From the NCBI RefSeq assembly GCF_003318275.1, contig NZ_QOCH01000013.1:372001-436000 (forward strand): a stretch of 64,000 bases of DNA, given 5' to 3'. This document shows, piece after piece, positions 1-8,612 of the stretch. This stretch comes from Marinobacter sp. F3R11. GTDB lineage: Bacteria; Pseudomonadota; Gammaproteobacteria; Pseudomonadales; Oleiphilaceae. Under the pieces are notes generated by a model. That model saw nothing but the letters and a program-made list of their open reading frames with translations, searched no databases and was not told where the DNA came from. A program made the translations under genes and the position numbers. Numbering within the stretch: the stretch's first letter is position 1; each line of letters opens with the position of its first letter.

Positions 1-3000
1 GCATATTCGGGGGCACCCGATCAGAATTGATCCCCAGAAGCTTCTTGATTTCCGGGCTAACCGGGATGGATTTGGCGTTACGACTGAAAACGCCACCGCC
101 TTTGGAAATCAGCTTGGCGTCGTAATCGGTCCATGCCGAGCGGGGTTTCTCGAACAACCGTTTGCGCTCTTTGTAACTCTTTGCTGCATCCGGTGATGGG
201 TCGACAAAAATGTGGATATGGTTAAACGCCGCTACCAGGCGGGTTTTCTCGGAGCTCAGGAGGCCGTTGCCAAACACATCCCCCGCCATGTCGCCGATAC
301 CAATTGCCGTGAACTCGTCCTCGGCAGGATTAATACCGATTTCCCGGAAATGCCGTTCCACAGACACCCACGCACCCCGGGCGGTAATACCCATTTTCTT
401 GTGGTCGTAGCCATTACTGCCACCGGAGGCGAAAGCATCACCCATCCAGAAGTTGTATTCCGCAGCCAGACCATTAGCAATATCCGAGAATGTAGCGGTA
501 CCCTTATCCGCTGCAACAACGAGGTAGTGATCATCCCCGTCATGGCGAACTACTCGCGCCGGGGGCTCGATGCCTGAGTCCAGCAGGTTGTCGGTAATAT
601 CGAGCAGCCCGCGGATAAATGTCTTGTACGCTTCAATGCCTTCCGCCTGGAAAGCTTCCCGGTCAGACGAATCCGGCAGTTGTTTGGCAACAAACCCGCC
701 CTTTGCTCCAACGGGTACGATCACCGCGTTTTTTACCTGCTGGGCCTTTACCAGCCCCAGTACCTCAGTCCGGTAATCCTCAAAGCGATCAGACCAGCGC
801 AACCCACCCCTGGCAACCTTACCGCCTCGCAGATGCACACCCTCAACCCGGGGCGAGTACACAAAAATTTCGTACACAGGTAAAGGCAAAGGCATGTCCG
901 GAATACCGGTAGGGTCAAACTTCACACTGATGTATGACTTGGGGCCGCCAGCCTTGTCAAGCTGGTAGTAGTTTGTGCGCAACGTGGCCTGCATAAGCTC
1001 CAGATAGAGGCGAAGCACACGGTCTTCGCTGAGATTCTCCACCTCTTCCAGGCCCGCATTGAACTCGATCTCAAGTTTCTGTTGGGCAGCCTGGCACTTG
1101 CCTTCACTCTGAAAACGATCCGGGTTAAAGCGTACGTCAAAGTACTCCAGCAGAATCCGGGCGAGCCCAACATGGTTAACCAGCGTGTTGGAAATAAACG
1201 TCTGACTGTTGGAAAAGCGGATCTGGCGCATGTAGCGGGCATAAGTTCGCAACAAAGCAATTTCCCGCCAGCTCATGTAGGAGGAGATAAGCATCCGGTT
1301 GAACGCATCATTCTCTGCATCGCCGTACCACACTCTATGGAACAGTTCCTCGAAAATAGGCCGTATACGGTGAATATCCACTACCTTGCCGTTGTGGGCA
1401 TAGAGTGTGAAGTCATGAATCCAGACGGTTTTGTTATTGCGATCAGTTACTTCAAACGGATGCTCCCCCAGAACCCGGAAACCCAGGTTATCGAAAATGG
1501 GCATAACATCCGACAGAGGCAGGGGCTGGTCGGGGAAAAACAGCTTGAAGTGCAGCGTGCTTTCATCTTCTTCCAGGGCCCGATAGAAACTCATCGTCAG
1601 GTCATTGCGAGTTGAAGCAGCCGAAATATGCTCAAGATCAATAGCTGCCCGGCGCGGTGAAAACATTTCGGTGTAACTGGCAGGAAAGCCAGCAGCCCAT
1701 AGCCTGTAAAGCTCATTACCCTGTTCTTCGCCATAGGCTTCGCTCAGGGAATCAGAGAGACCGTCGCGCCACGACTGGGCCATCTCGATGACTTTTTCCC
1801 GTATCTCGGCAATTGGCAGTTTACGGTTTTCAACCTGAGGAACACGGATGGTGAACTGCACTCTTGCCAGTACAGATTCCGAGAAATGCGTAACAAACTC
1901 GATATCTTCCGCTTCCAACCGATCCAGAAGCACCTGCTCCACTTTCAGGCGAAGTTCCGTGTTGTATATATCCCTGGGAAAGAACGCAAGACAGGTAACA
2001 AACTGGCCATAAACGTCTTCGCGCATGAACAGTTCAATGTGCCGCCGCTCCTGGATATAAAGGATGTTTTTTGCGACATCCAGTAACTCATCCTCTCCGA
2101 TCTGGAACAGCTCATCCCGGGGATAGAGCGTGAGAATCTGCTCCAGCTCCTTGCCGGCATAGTCTGCACGCAGGAAGCCTGAGCGCTCCATCACACTCTG
2201 GAACTTGCGCTTCAGCAGCGGGATCTCATCGGGGCGCTCATTGTAGGCACGTGCTGTGTACAAACCGAGAAAACGGCGCTCACCAACCACCTCGCCTTTT
2301 TTATTAAACTTCTTGACGGCTATATAATCCGGGTAGGCGGGACGGTGAACCCGGGAACGCTGGGCAGACTTGGCGAAAATAAAGATATCATCGGCCCGGG
2401 TCATCTCATGGCGCGTGCGCTGGGGCAGTTCATTGAGAAGAACACGGTCTGGCCTCTCGTTATTCACTCGGAGTATTCCCAACTCGGAATTCTCAACCCG
2501 GCGAACCACCATGCCGGACTTGTCACTGACAAAGTCGTACTCATCGTAGCCAAGAAAGGTAAAGTGATCGTGGGCCAGCCAGTCCAGGAACGCACGGGCC
2601 TCATCTTTCTGCTCACTGCTGATCCCGGCGGTAGTGTTATCCAGTTCATCTATAATCTGGCTGACCTTGTCGGTAACCACTGGAAAATCAGCGACTGCTA
2701 TACGCACCTCATGCAATACTGTCTGCAGAGCCTGCTCAAGATTTTCCAGATCTTCCGGATCGCTGTGTCTGTCGATTTCCAGAACGATAAACGCTTCATA
2801 GGCAGAGGCTGCGTCACTTTTTTTACCAGCAAGCAGCTTTTTGAGCTTCCCTGTTTTGTCGCGCTCCAGCTGGAGTATGGAATGCTGAATTGAGTGGGTT
2901 CCAATTTCACGCTGGTTGACCGCTATACGCAGGGAATCAATCAAAAATGGAATGTTCGGGTGAAGAATAAACACCACAGTATGGGTGGATTGCCAGCCAT

Positions 3001-3259
3001 CGCTCTCCAGATCCGGATTAAATACCGCCACGGGCGTTTCTTCAGCACTGCGTTTCTGCAAAAACTGCCAGGCTGCCAATGCCGCACCGTAGGTATCGGA
3101 GAGGCGCCGGCTGACAAGCTCATCCAATGGAGTATGTGCATAATGCTGCTTTACAAATTCGCTGATTTTTCTGGCTTCGGCCTTGGCAATTTTTCTGGAA
3201 AACTCTTCAGCCAAAAGCTCAAAAAACTGATCTTTGCTGGCCACTGTCAGCGCATTCAT
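1..3259 (-). CDS. gdhB: NAD-dependent glutamate dehydrogenase, large (180-kDa) type, 5' part
   Basis: This is an open frame of about 1086 codons that runs off the left edge, so the C-terminal third is missing. It starts at the ATG complementary to 3257-3259 (MNALTVASKDQF). The enzyme oxidatively deaminates glutamate to 2-oxoglutarate with NAD+. The frame shows the long N-terminal regulatory region of the family and then the catalytic domain, with the lysine motif PVGAKGGF at about 685-715 and VSPEIKKLLGI near the edge. Full-length relatives are about 1600 residues. No stop was seen in the stretches translated. It is transcribed away from the MoxR operon, with 141 bp between the two starts. 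Confidence 0.93.
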   Translation of the reverse strand, partial: MNALTVASKDQFFELLAEEFSRKIAKAEARKISEFVKQHYAHTPLDELVSRRLSDTYGAALAAWQFLQKRSAEETPVAVFNPDLESDGWQSTHTVVFILHPNIPFLIDSLRIAVNQREIGTHSIQHSILQLERDKTGKLKKLLAGKKSDAASAYEAFIVLEIDRHSDPEDLENLEQALQTVLHEVRIAVADFPVVTDKVSQIIDELDNTTAGISSEQKDEARAFLDWLAHDHFTFLGYDEYDFVSDKSGMVVRRVENSELGILRVNNERPDRVLLNELPQRTRHEMTRADDIFIFAKSAQRSRVHRPAYPDYIAVKKFNKKGEVVGERRFLGLYTARAYNERPDEIPLLKRKFQSVMERSGFLRADYAGKELEQILTLYPRDELFQIGEDELLDVAKNILYIQERRHIELFMREDVYGQFVTCLAFFPRDIYNTELRLKVEQVLLDRLEAEDIEFVTHFSESVLARVQFTIRVPQVENRKLPIAEIREKVIEMAQSWRDGLSDSLSEAYGEEQGNELYRLWAAGFPASYTEMFSPRRAAIDLEHISAASTRNDLTMSFYRALEEDESTLHFKLFFPDQPLPLSDVMPIFDNLGFRVLGEHPFEVTDRNNKTVWIHDFTLYAHNGKVVDIHRIRPIFEELFHRVWYGDAENDAFNRMLISSYMSWREIALLRTYARYMRQIRFSNSQTFISNTLVNHVGLARILLEYFDVRFNPDRFQSEGKCQAAQQKLEIEFNAGLEEVENLSEDRVLRLYLELMQATLRTNYYQLDKAGGPKSYISVKFDPTGIPDMPLPLPVYEIFVYSPRVEGVHLRGGKVARGGLRWSDRFEDYRTEVLGLVKAQQVKNAVIVPVGAKGGFVAKQLPDSSDREAFQAEGIEAYKTFIRGLLDITDNLLDSGIEPPARVVRHDGDDHYLVVAADKGTATFSDIANGLAAEYNFWMGDAFASGGSNGYDHKKMGITARGAWVSVERHFREIGINPAEDEFTAIGIGDMAGDVFGNGLLSSEKTRLVAAFNHIHIFVDPSPDAAKSYKERKRLFEKPRSAWTDYDAKLISKGGGVFSRNAKSIPVSPEIKKLLGINSDRVPPNM

Positions 3260-3400
3260 GGGCGACCTCAGTTAGTGTGAAATAAACGTAATCAGGATAT
3301 CGTGAGATAAGCATAGTCAAACCCTTGATTTTTGCTGGTCTGACACCAAAACTGCGACAACTACTTACTTATTACCTTCCCATGAGAGCAGTTACGTCCA
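3260..3400. promoter_or_regulatory. Divergent intergenic region, gdhB / MoxR operon
   Basis: This 141-bp AT-richer gap lies between two divergent start codons and must carry both promoters. I could not pick a convincing -35/-10 pair by eye. No other gene is visible in it. Confidence 0.5.
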
Positions 3401-4363
3401 ATGTCGTTACAGCATACGTTTGGAGAGTTACGGGCACAGCTAGCCAAAAGGATTATCGGACAGGAAACGCTGGTAGATCGCCTTCTTATTGCACTGCTTG
3501 CTGATGGTCACCTTCTGGTAGAGGGTGCACCAGGGCTGGCCAAAACCACAGCCATCAAGGCCCTTGCAGACCACCTTACGGGCGATTTTCATCGCATCCA
3601 GTTCACCCCGGATCTGTTACCGTCAGACGTTACCGGCAGCGAGATTTACCGGGCAGAAACCGGTCTGTTCGAGTTCCAGCGCGGGCCAATTTTCCATAAC
3701 CTTGTACTGGCAGATGAAATCAACCGGGCACCGGCGAAAGTACAGTCTGCCCTGTTGGAAGCAATGGGGGAACGCCAGGTCAGCGTAGGCATGCGCACCT
3801 TCCCTCTTGACCGACTGTTCATGGTCATGGCAACCCAGAACCCCATAGAGCAGGAAGGCACTTATCCATTGCCCGAAGCCCAGCTTGACCGCTTCCTGCT
3901 GCACGTGGTGATCGGGTACCCTTCGGCCCAGGCCGAGCAAGCCATCCTTCATCTGGCCAGAAGTGACTACCGTCAGGGTCAGCCCATCGCCAATACCCGC
4001 GTGACCGCTGATCAGGTTTTTGACGCCCGGGCTGAGGTTGCTGACATCTACATGGCCGAACCAGTTGAGCAGTATCTGCTGGCACTGGTGCTGGCAACAA
4101 GGGATCCTGGTGCACTGGATCCGGAACTGTCCCGATGGACGGCGTTTGGCGCAAGCCCACGGGGTACCATAGCCCTGGACCGCTGCGCCCGCGCCATTGC
4201 CTGGCTGGACGGCAGAGATTACGTAACGCCCGATGATGTTCGTGAAGTAGCCTTCGATGTACTCCGGCACCGCATCCTTCTCACGTTTGAAGCGGAGGCC
4301 GAAGGTGTGACAGCCGACACTGTCATACAACGCCTGATTGAGCGCGTGCCTGTGAGCGCCTGA
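3401..4363 (+). CDS. MoxR-family AAA+ ATPase
   Basis: This 320-aa AAA+ protein has the Walker A motif GAPGLAKT at residues 42-49 and the Walker B motif LVLADE at 101-106. The sequence NPIEQEGTYPLPEAQLDRF is the characteristic MoxR stretch. MoxR ATPases act as chaperone-like remodelling factors together with VWA-domain partners. Both VWA partners, a DUF58 protein and a BatD-like protein follow directly, as in the classical MoxR/Bat (aerotolerance-type) operon. It is the first gene of a six-gene operon, and the next start is 8 bp beyond its stop. The physiological substrate in this organism cannot be read from sequence. Confidence 0.93.
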   Translation: MSLQHTFGELRAQLAKRIIGQETLVDRLLIALLADGHLLVEGAPGLAKTTAIKALADHLTGDFHRIQFTPDLLPSDVTGSEIYRAETGLFEFQRGPIFHNLVLADEINRAPAKVQSALLEAMGERQVSVGMRTFPLDRLFMVMATQNPIEQEGTYPLPEAQLDRFLLHVVIGYPSAQAEQAILHLARSDYRQGQPIANTRVTADQVFDARAEVADIYMAEPVEQYLLALVLATRDPGALDPELSRWTAFGASPRGTIALDRCARAIAWLDGRDYVTPDDVREVAFDVLRHRILLTFEAEAEGVTADTVIQRLIERVPVSA

Positions 4364-4371
4364 GACAGACC

Positions 4372-5304
4372 ATGGATGTATCCGACAGTGATGCAATTAC
4401 CCGCATCAGCTTGCAGGCGCTTATTCGCCTGCAAGCTGATGCCAGGGCACTGAAACTACCATCGGCGCGCCCGGCGCGGGCACGTCAGACAGGACTCAAG
4501 AACTCGTCACAACGCGGACGCGGGATGGCCTTTGCCGAAGTACGGCTTTATCAGCCAGGAGACGATATCCGCAGCATTGACTGGCGCGTAACAGCAAGAC
4601 GCCAGGCACCCCACACCAAATTGTATGAAGAAGAACGGGAACGCCCGGTATTGCTACTGTGCGATCTGGGCCCTACTCTTTTCTTTGCCAGCACCGGAGC
4701 CTTTAAACAGGTGCGCTGTGCCCAGCTTGCTTCTATTCTTGCCTGGCTATCGCTTTCAGCAGGGGATCAGGTAGGCGGCATTGTCTTTAATGGCAATACC
4801 CTGACCGTTCAGCGCCCTGCCCGGCGGAAAAAATCTGTGTTACGGATACTGGACACGCTCGCCAGCCAGCAGCGCACATCTCCGGATGCTTCCGCGCCAA
4901 AAATCACCCTGGATACCGCGCTTGCAGAAGCCCGCCAGGTGGCCCATACCGGCAGCCGGATTTTCGTAATCAGCGATTTTTTGAATATCTCGGAGAAGAC
5001 GAGCTCTTTACTCGGCGCCCTGGCCCGAAATAACAGCGTGAGCGCCCTGCGAGTGGTCGATCCACTGGAGCAGGAGTTGCCGCAAAGCGGCCGCTTTGCC
5101 ATAGCCGGAGCTGATGGCCCCGTCTGGTTTGACGCTTCCAACCGCAGTTTTCAACAGGCGTGGCATCAGAAGATCACCCACCACGAAGCGGAACTTGCCG
5201 AGTGTTTCCGTTTATCTGGCGTCCTTGCAACAGATGTATCTACCCGTGAAGGGCCGGCTACAAGTCTTAAGGCAATCCTCGGACCCGGAGGGCGAATCAG
5301 ATGA
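4372..5304 (+). CDS. DUF58 domain protein of the MoxR operon
   Basis: This 310-aa protein carries the DUF58 signature YQPGDDIRSIDWRVTAR at residues 60-76, followed by a VWA-like fold. DUF58 proteins are almost always encoded directly after moxR and are thought to be MoxR-VWA partners. It has no signal peptide or clear membrane segment, so it is probably cytoplasmic. The stop overlaps the next start as ATGA (5301-5304), which indicates translational coupling. The biochemical role is unknown. Confidence 0.88.
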   Translation: MDVSDSDAITRISLQALIRLQADARALKLPSARPARARQTGLKNSSQRGRGMAFAEVRLYQPGDDIRSIDWRVTARRQAPHTKLYEEERERPVLLLCDLGPTLFFASTGAFKQVRCAQLASILAWLSLSAGDQVGGIVFNGNTLTVQRPARRKKSVLRILDTLASQQRTSPDASAPKITLDTALAEARQVAHTGSRIFVISDFLNISEKTSSLLGALARNNSVSALRVVDPLEQELPQSGRFAIAGADGPVWFDASNRSFQQAWHQKITHHEAELAECFRLSGVLATDVSTREGPATSLKAILGPGGRIR

Positions 5305-5771
5305 TGGCAGACGATCCGTTAAGCCAACTCAGGGACATTCACCTGCCTCAGGCTGGTGGTTTCTGGCCGCCAGCTCCGGGTTGGTGGGCCCTGGCTTTTG
5401 TGCTCCTTGCCGCCATCGTTGCCCTGGTATGGCTGGCCCTGCGTTACCACCGCAAAAACCGCTGGCTGGCAGTCGCAAAAGCTGAACTGGCCTACCTTGA
5501 ACGCACCGCCTCAAAGGAGCCCCAGTGGTTTTCTCAACTCAACACACTGCTCAAGCGGGTTGCAAGGGCGCGCTATCCGGCGGAGCACCCTGAAGCCCTG
5601 TCTGGCGAGCAATGGGAAGCCTGCCTGCTTCAGCACCTCCCGGATAACGGCATCGCACAACAGGCTGTAGTTAAAGCGCTGGTAAACAGCACCTGGCAGC
5701 CGGAGCCTGCCGCAGACCCGACACAGGCGCTGAACTTCGCGCGCCTCTGGCTGGAGGCACAAAAATGCTGA
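5301..5771 (+). CDS. DUF4381 family membrane protein
   Basis: This 156-aa protein has one strong membrane segment at about residues 27-47 (WWALAFVLLAAIVALVWLAL), followed by a basic stretch and a soluble domain. Position and architecture match DUF4381, a small membrane protein found between the DUF58 and VWA genes in gammaproteobacterial MoxR operons. There are two adjacent ATGs (5301 and 5304). The first overlaps the upstream stop. The end overlaps the next gene by 7 bp. It is probably a scaffold or adaptor in the inner membrane; its function is not known. Confidence 0.8.
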   Translation: MMADDPLSQLRDIHLPQAGGFWPPAPGWWALAFVLLAAIVALVWLALRYHRKNRWLAVAKAELAYLERTASKEPQWFSQLNTLLKRVARARYPAEHPEALSGEQWEACLLQHLPDNGIAQQAVVKALVNSTWQPEPAADPTQALNFARLWLEAQKC

Positions 5772-6793
5772 GCCTCGCCTACCCCTGGGTTCTGCTGCTG
5801 ATTCTGATACCCGTTCTTGTGCAATGGAAAAAGCCGGCGGCACACACCGTAGATGCCCCCGTATTTCCGGTCGGCCACTGGCTCTCTGACCTTCCTGGCG
5901 TCACCCGACAGGGCAATGGCGTGCCTCGCTGGCAAACTCTGGTGCTGTTTCTGGCCTGGGCCCTGTTGGTCATGGCCATGGCACGACCACAACATGTGGG
6001 CGATCAGGTTCAGATGCCTGTAACCGGGCGGGACCTTATGCTGCTCGTAGATATTTCGCCCAGCATGGAAGAACAGGACATGGTTATCCAGGGGCGCAGT
6101 ATTAACCGCCTGCAGGCGGTTAAGAAAGTGCTGAATGAGTTCATTTCCCGCCGTAAAGGTGACCGGCTCGGCCTCATACTTTTCGGCACAGAGCCTTATG
6201 TTCAGGCGCCTCTTACTTTTGATCTCCAGACCCTTGAGACACTGTTACAGGAATCCGGTATTGGTATGGCGGGGCGCGCAACCGCAATTGGCGATGCCGT
6301 GGGCCTGGCCACAAAACGCCTGCGGGACAGGCCCCAGCAGCAACGGGTGGCCATTTTGCTAACGGATGGCGCCAACACTGCGGGCGAGATCACACCCGAT
6401 AAAGCCACAGAGATCGCAGCGGCAGCAGGTATCCGGCTATACACCATCGGTATTGGTGCAGAATCCATGATACAGAGAGGGCTTCTGGGTTCTCGCCGGA
6501 TAAACCCCTCAAGGGATCTGGATGAAAATCTGCTGACTCGTATGGCCCAACAAACCGGTGGAGAGTATTTTCGTGCCCGTAACCTGTCCGAACTGGAGCA
6601 GATTTACGAGACCATCAATCAGCTCGAACCCATTGAACTGGATGGAAAATACTACCGCCCGGTTACCGATCTTTTTTTCTGGCCAGCCGGCATAGCCGGG
6701 GTTCTCTGGCTCGGACTTTTTCTCTTCCGACGTAATGCGGGCAGGTTTTCCCGGTCCCGTCAGAAAACTGAAGGGAGCATAAGCCATGGCTGA
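5765..6793 (+). CDS. VWA-domain membrane protein, BatA-like
   Basis: This 342-aa protein has N-terminal membrane segments at about 4-21 and 57-75, a periplasmic or cytoplasmic von Willebrand A domain with an intact MIDAS start (D96-I-S98-P-S100), and a C-terminal membrane segment near 300-320 (FFWPAGIAGVLWLGLFLF). That is the BatA layout. The MIDAS site binds a divalent metal and mediates protein contacts. It overlaps the DUF4381 gene by 7 bp and the next gene by 8 bp, so it should be translationally coupled. Likely partners are the MoxR ATPase and the second VWA protein. Confidence 0.88.
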   Translation: MLSLAYPWVLLLILIPVLVQWKKPAAHTVDAPVFPVGHWLSDLPGVTRQGNGVPRWQTLVLFLAWALLVMAMARPQHVGDQVQMPVTGRDLMLLVDISPSMEEQDMVIQGRSINRLQAVKKVLNEFISRRKGDRLGLILFGTEPYVQAPLTFDLQTLETLLQESGIGMAGRATAIGDAVGLATKRLRDRPQQQRVAILLTDGANTAGEITPDKATEIAAAAGIRLYTIGIGAESMIQRGLLGSRRINPSRDLDENLLTRMAQQTGGEYFRARNLSELEQIYETINQLEPIELDGKYYRPVTDLFFWPAGIAGVLWLGLFLFRRNAGRFSRSRQKTEGSISHG

Positions 6794-8612
6794 CTTCCAT
6801 TTTCTCCGCCCGTTCTGGCTCCTGCTACTGCTGGCCGTGCCCCTGCTTTATATGGCACTCAAAAACAAGAGTTCGGGTAACAGTGGTTGGGCAGGACTGA
6901 TTCCCGAGCAGCTTTTATCCCCGGTAATCCGGCGTTACGGCAGCGCCGAAGACAAGCACAAATCACGGGTTCTGCCAGCGATCAGTGCGGTAGTCATCCT
7001 GGCGATAGCCCTTGCCGGACCTGCATGGCGTGAAGCACCAACGCCCCTGAAAAAGCCCGGCGACAGTCTGGTGATCGTACTGGACTTATCCCTGTCCATG
7101 CTGGCAACAGATCTGGAACCCGATCGCCTGACCCGGGCAAAGCGCAAGATTCGCGACATTCTGGCCATGCGCGAAGGCAGCCTGAATGCTCTGGTGGTAT
7201 ATTCCGGTGATGCTCACGTGGTTACCCCCCTGACCGACGACAGCAACACACTCACGGGTATGCTCAACGTACTCGACCCCGTAATCATGCCGGTCCAGGG
7301 CAACCGGGCCGATCTGGCTGTTACCAGGGCGCGCGCGCTTCTGGAAAACGGCTCTCCCGGGCGTGGCCGCATTCTGCTGATTACCGATGGCGTTTCCGAT
7401 CGTTACCTGGAGGACATCCGCAATACTCTTGCTGACACCAGCTTTACCCTCAGCACTCTGGCGGCAGGCACTCGTAATGGGGGACCTATTCCCCTTGCCC
7501 GTCGCGGGTTCATCCGTGACAACGGCAACATCGTCATCGCCCGCACCGACCCGGACATCCTTGCAGAACTTGCCCGCAGCAACGGCGGCACAAGCCATGA
7601 ACTCACTCTGGATAACAGCGATATAAATGCTTTGAATCTCAGCCCGGAAAACTCTGACGAATGGCAGGATACAGATACAGGCCTCACTATAAACCGCTGG
7701 AAAGACGATGGTTACTGGCTGTTATGGCTGGCCCTGCCCCTGCTGTTACTGGGTTGGCGCCGCGGGGCTTTTACCGCAATGGCGTTGATTCTGCTACCGG
7801 CAATACCACAACCGGCTGCGGCTATGGACTGGGGCAGTCTCTGGCAACGGGAAGATCAGCGGGCAGCAGAACTGATCAGCAAAGATCCCGGCGCAGCGGC
7901 AGACATACTTGAGTCGCCAGAGTGGCGAGGCTCTGCGCTATACAGAGCTGAACGTTATGATGAAGCAGCCAAAGCCTTCGCCGAAGCTGATACAGCTCAG
8001 GCAGATTACAACCGCGGCAACGCCCTTGCACGGGGCGGAAAGCTGCAGGAAGCCATTGAAGCCTATGACAGCGCTCTGGATCGCGATCCTGACATGGAAG
8101 ATGCCCGTGTAAACCGGCAACTGGCGGAGGAGCTGCTTAAACAACAGAAAGACAACTCCAGCCAGCAGGAGGGCAATGGCGATGAGGACGCTTCGGATTC
8201 CCCCGGGGATGACAGCCAGCGCGAGGAAAGCAAGCCTGGATCTTCCGGCGGAAACGAAAACCCCCAGAATTCTCAGAATAGCGATGGAGAAGAAGAATCG
8301 TCTCCGGACAGCGCTGGGGAACAGGCGAACCCACAGGAACAAGGGCAAACAGGCAAGCAAGATGAACCCGGCGATCCACAGCCTGAAGATTCACCTCAAG
8401 GCAGCGATGTAGATGCACAGACTCCGGAAACCGAGCCTGGAGAAAATGAGGCCCAGACCCCTGCTCCCGTATCTGAAACACCCCTGACGCAAAGTCAGGA
8501 GCAATCATTACGCCGGGTCCCCGACCATCCCGGCGGACTTTTACAGCGAAAATTCCTGCAACAGTATCAGGAGCGCCAGACACCATCTGATGAGGGCGAT
8601 ACACCATGGTAA
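6786..8612 (+). CDS. VWA + TPR protein, BatB/BatC fusion
   Basis: In this 608-aa protein, two N-terminal membrane segments are followed by a VWA domain with MIDAS D100-L-S102-L-S104. Another membrane pair lies near 315-345. TPR units fall at about 406-440 (ADYNRGNALARGGKLQEAIE), and a long low-complexity acidic tail rich in D, E, Q, S and P covers about 455-590. In Bacteroides and Leptospira, BatB (VWA) and BatC (TPR) are separate; here they are one chain. The acidic tail ends in a conserved-looking segment (PGGLLQRKFLQQYQERQ). It overlaps both neighbours by 7-8 bp. Confidence 0.87.
   Translation: MADFHFLRPFWLLLLLAVPLLYMALKNKSSGNSGWAGLIPEQLLSPVIRRYGSAEDKHKSRVLPAISAVVILAIALAGPAWREAPTPLKKPGDSLVIVLDLSLSMLATDLEPDRLTRAKRKIRDILAMREGSLNALVVYSGDAHVVTPLTDDSNTLTGMLNVLDPVIMPVQGNRADLAVTRARALLENGSPGRGRILLITDGVSDRYLEDIRNTLADTSFTLSTLAAGTRNGGPIPLARRGFIRDNGNIVIARTDPDILAELARSNGGTSHELTLDNSDINALNLSPENSDEWQDTDTGLTINRWKDDGYWLLWLALPLLLLGWRRGAFTAMALILLPAIPQPAAAMDWGSLWQREDQRAAELISKDPGAAADILESPEWRGSALYRAERYDEAAKAFAEADTAQADYNRGNALARGGKLQEAIEAYDSALDRDPDMEDARVNRQLAEELLKQQKDNSSQQEGNGDEDASDSPGDDSQREESKPGSSGGNENPQNSQNSDGEEESSPDSAGEQANPQEQGQTGKQDEPGDPQPEDSPQGSDVDAQTPETEPGENEAQTPAPVSETPLTQSQEQSLRRVPDHPGGLLQRKFLQQYQERQTPSDEGDTPW

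Noticed and set aside
3623..4396. Open frame (-) opposite the MoxR gene
   Set aside because: The MoxR protein is intact with all motifs; the reverse frame has no domain and no operon context.
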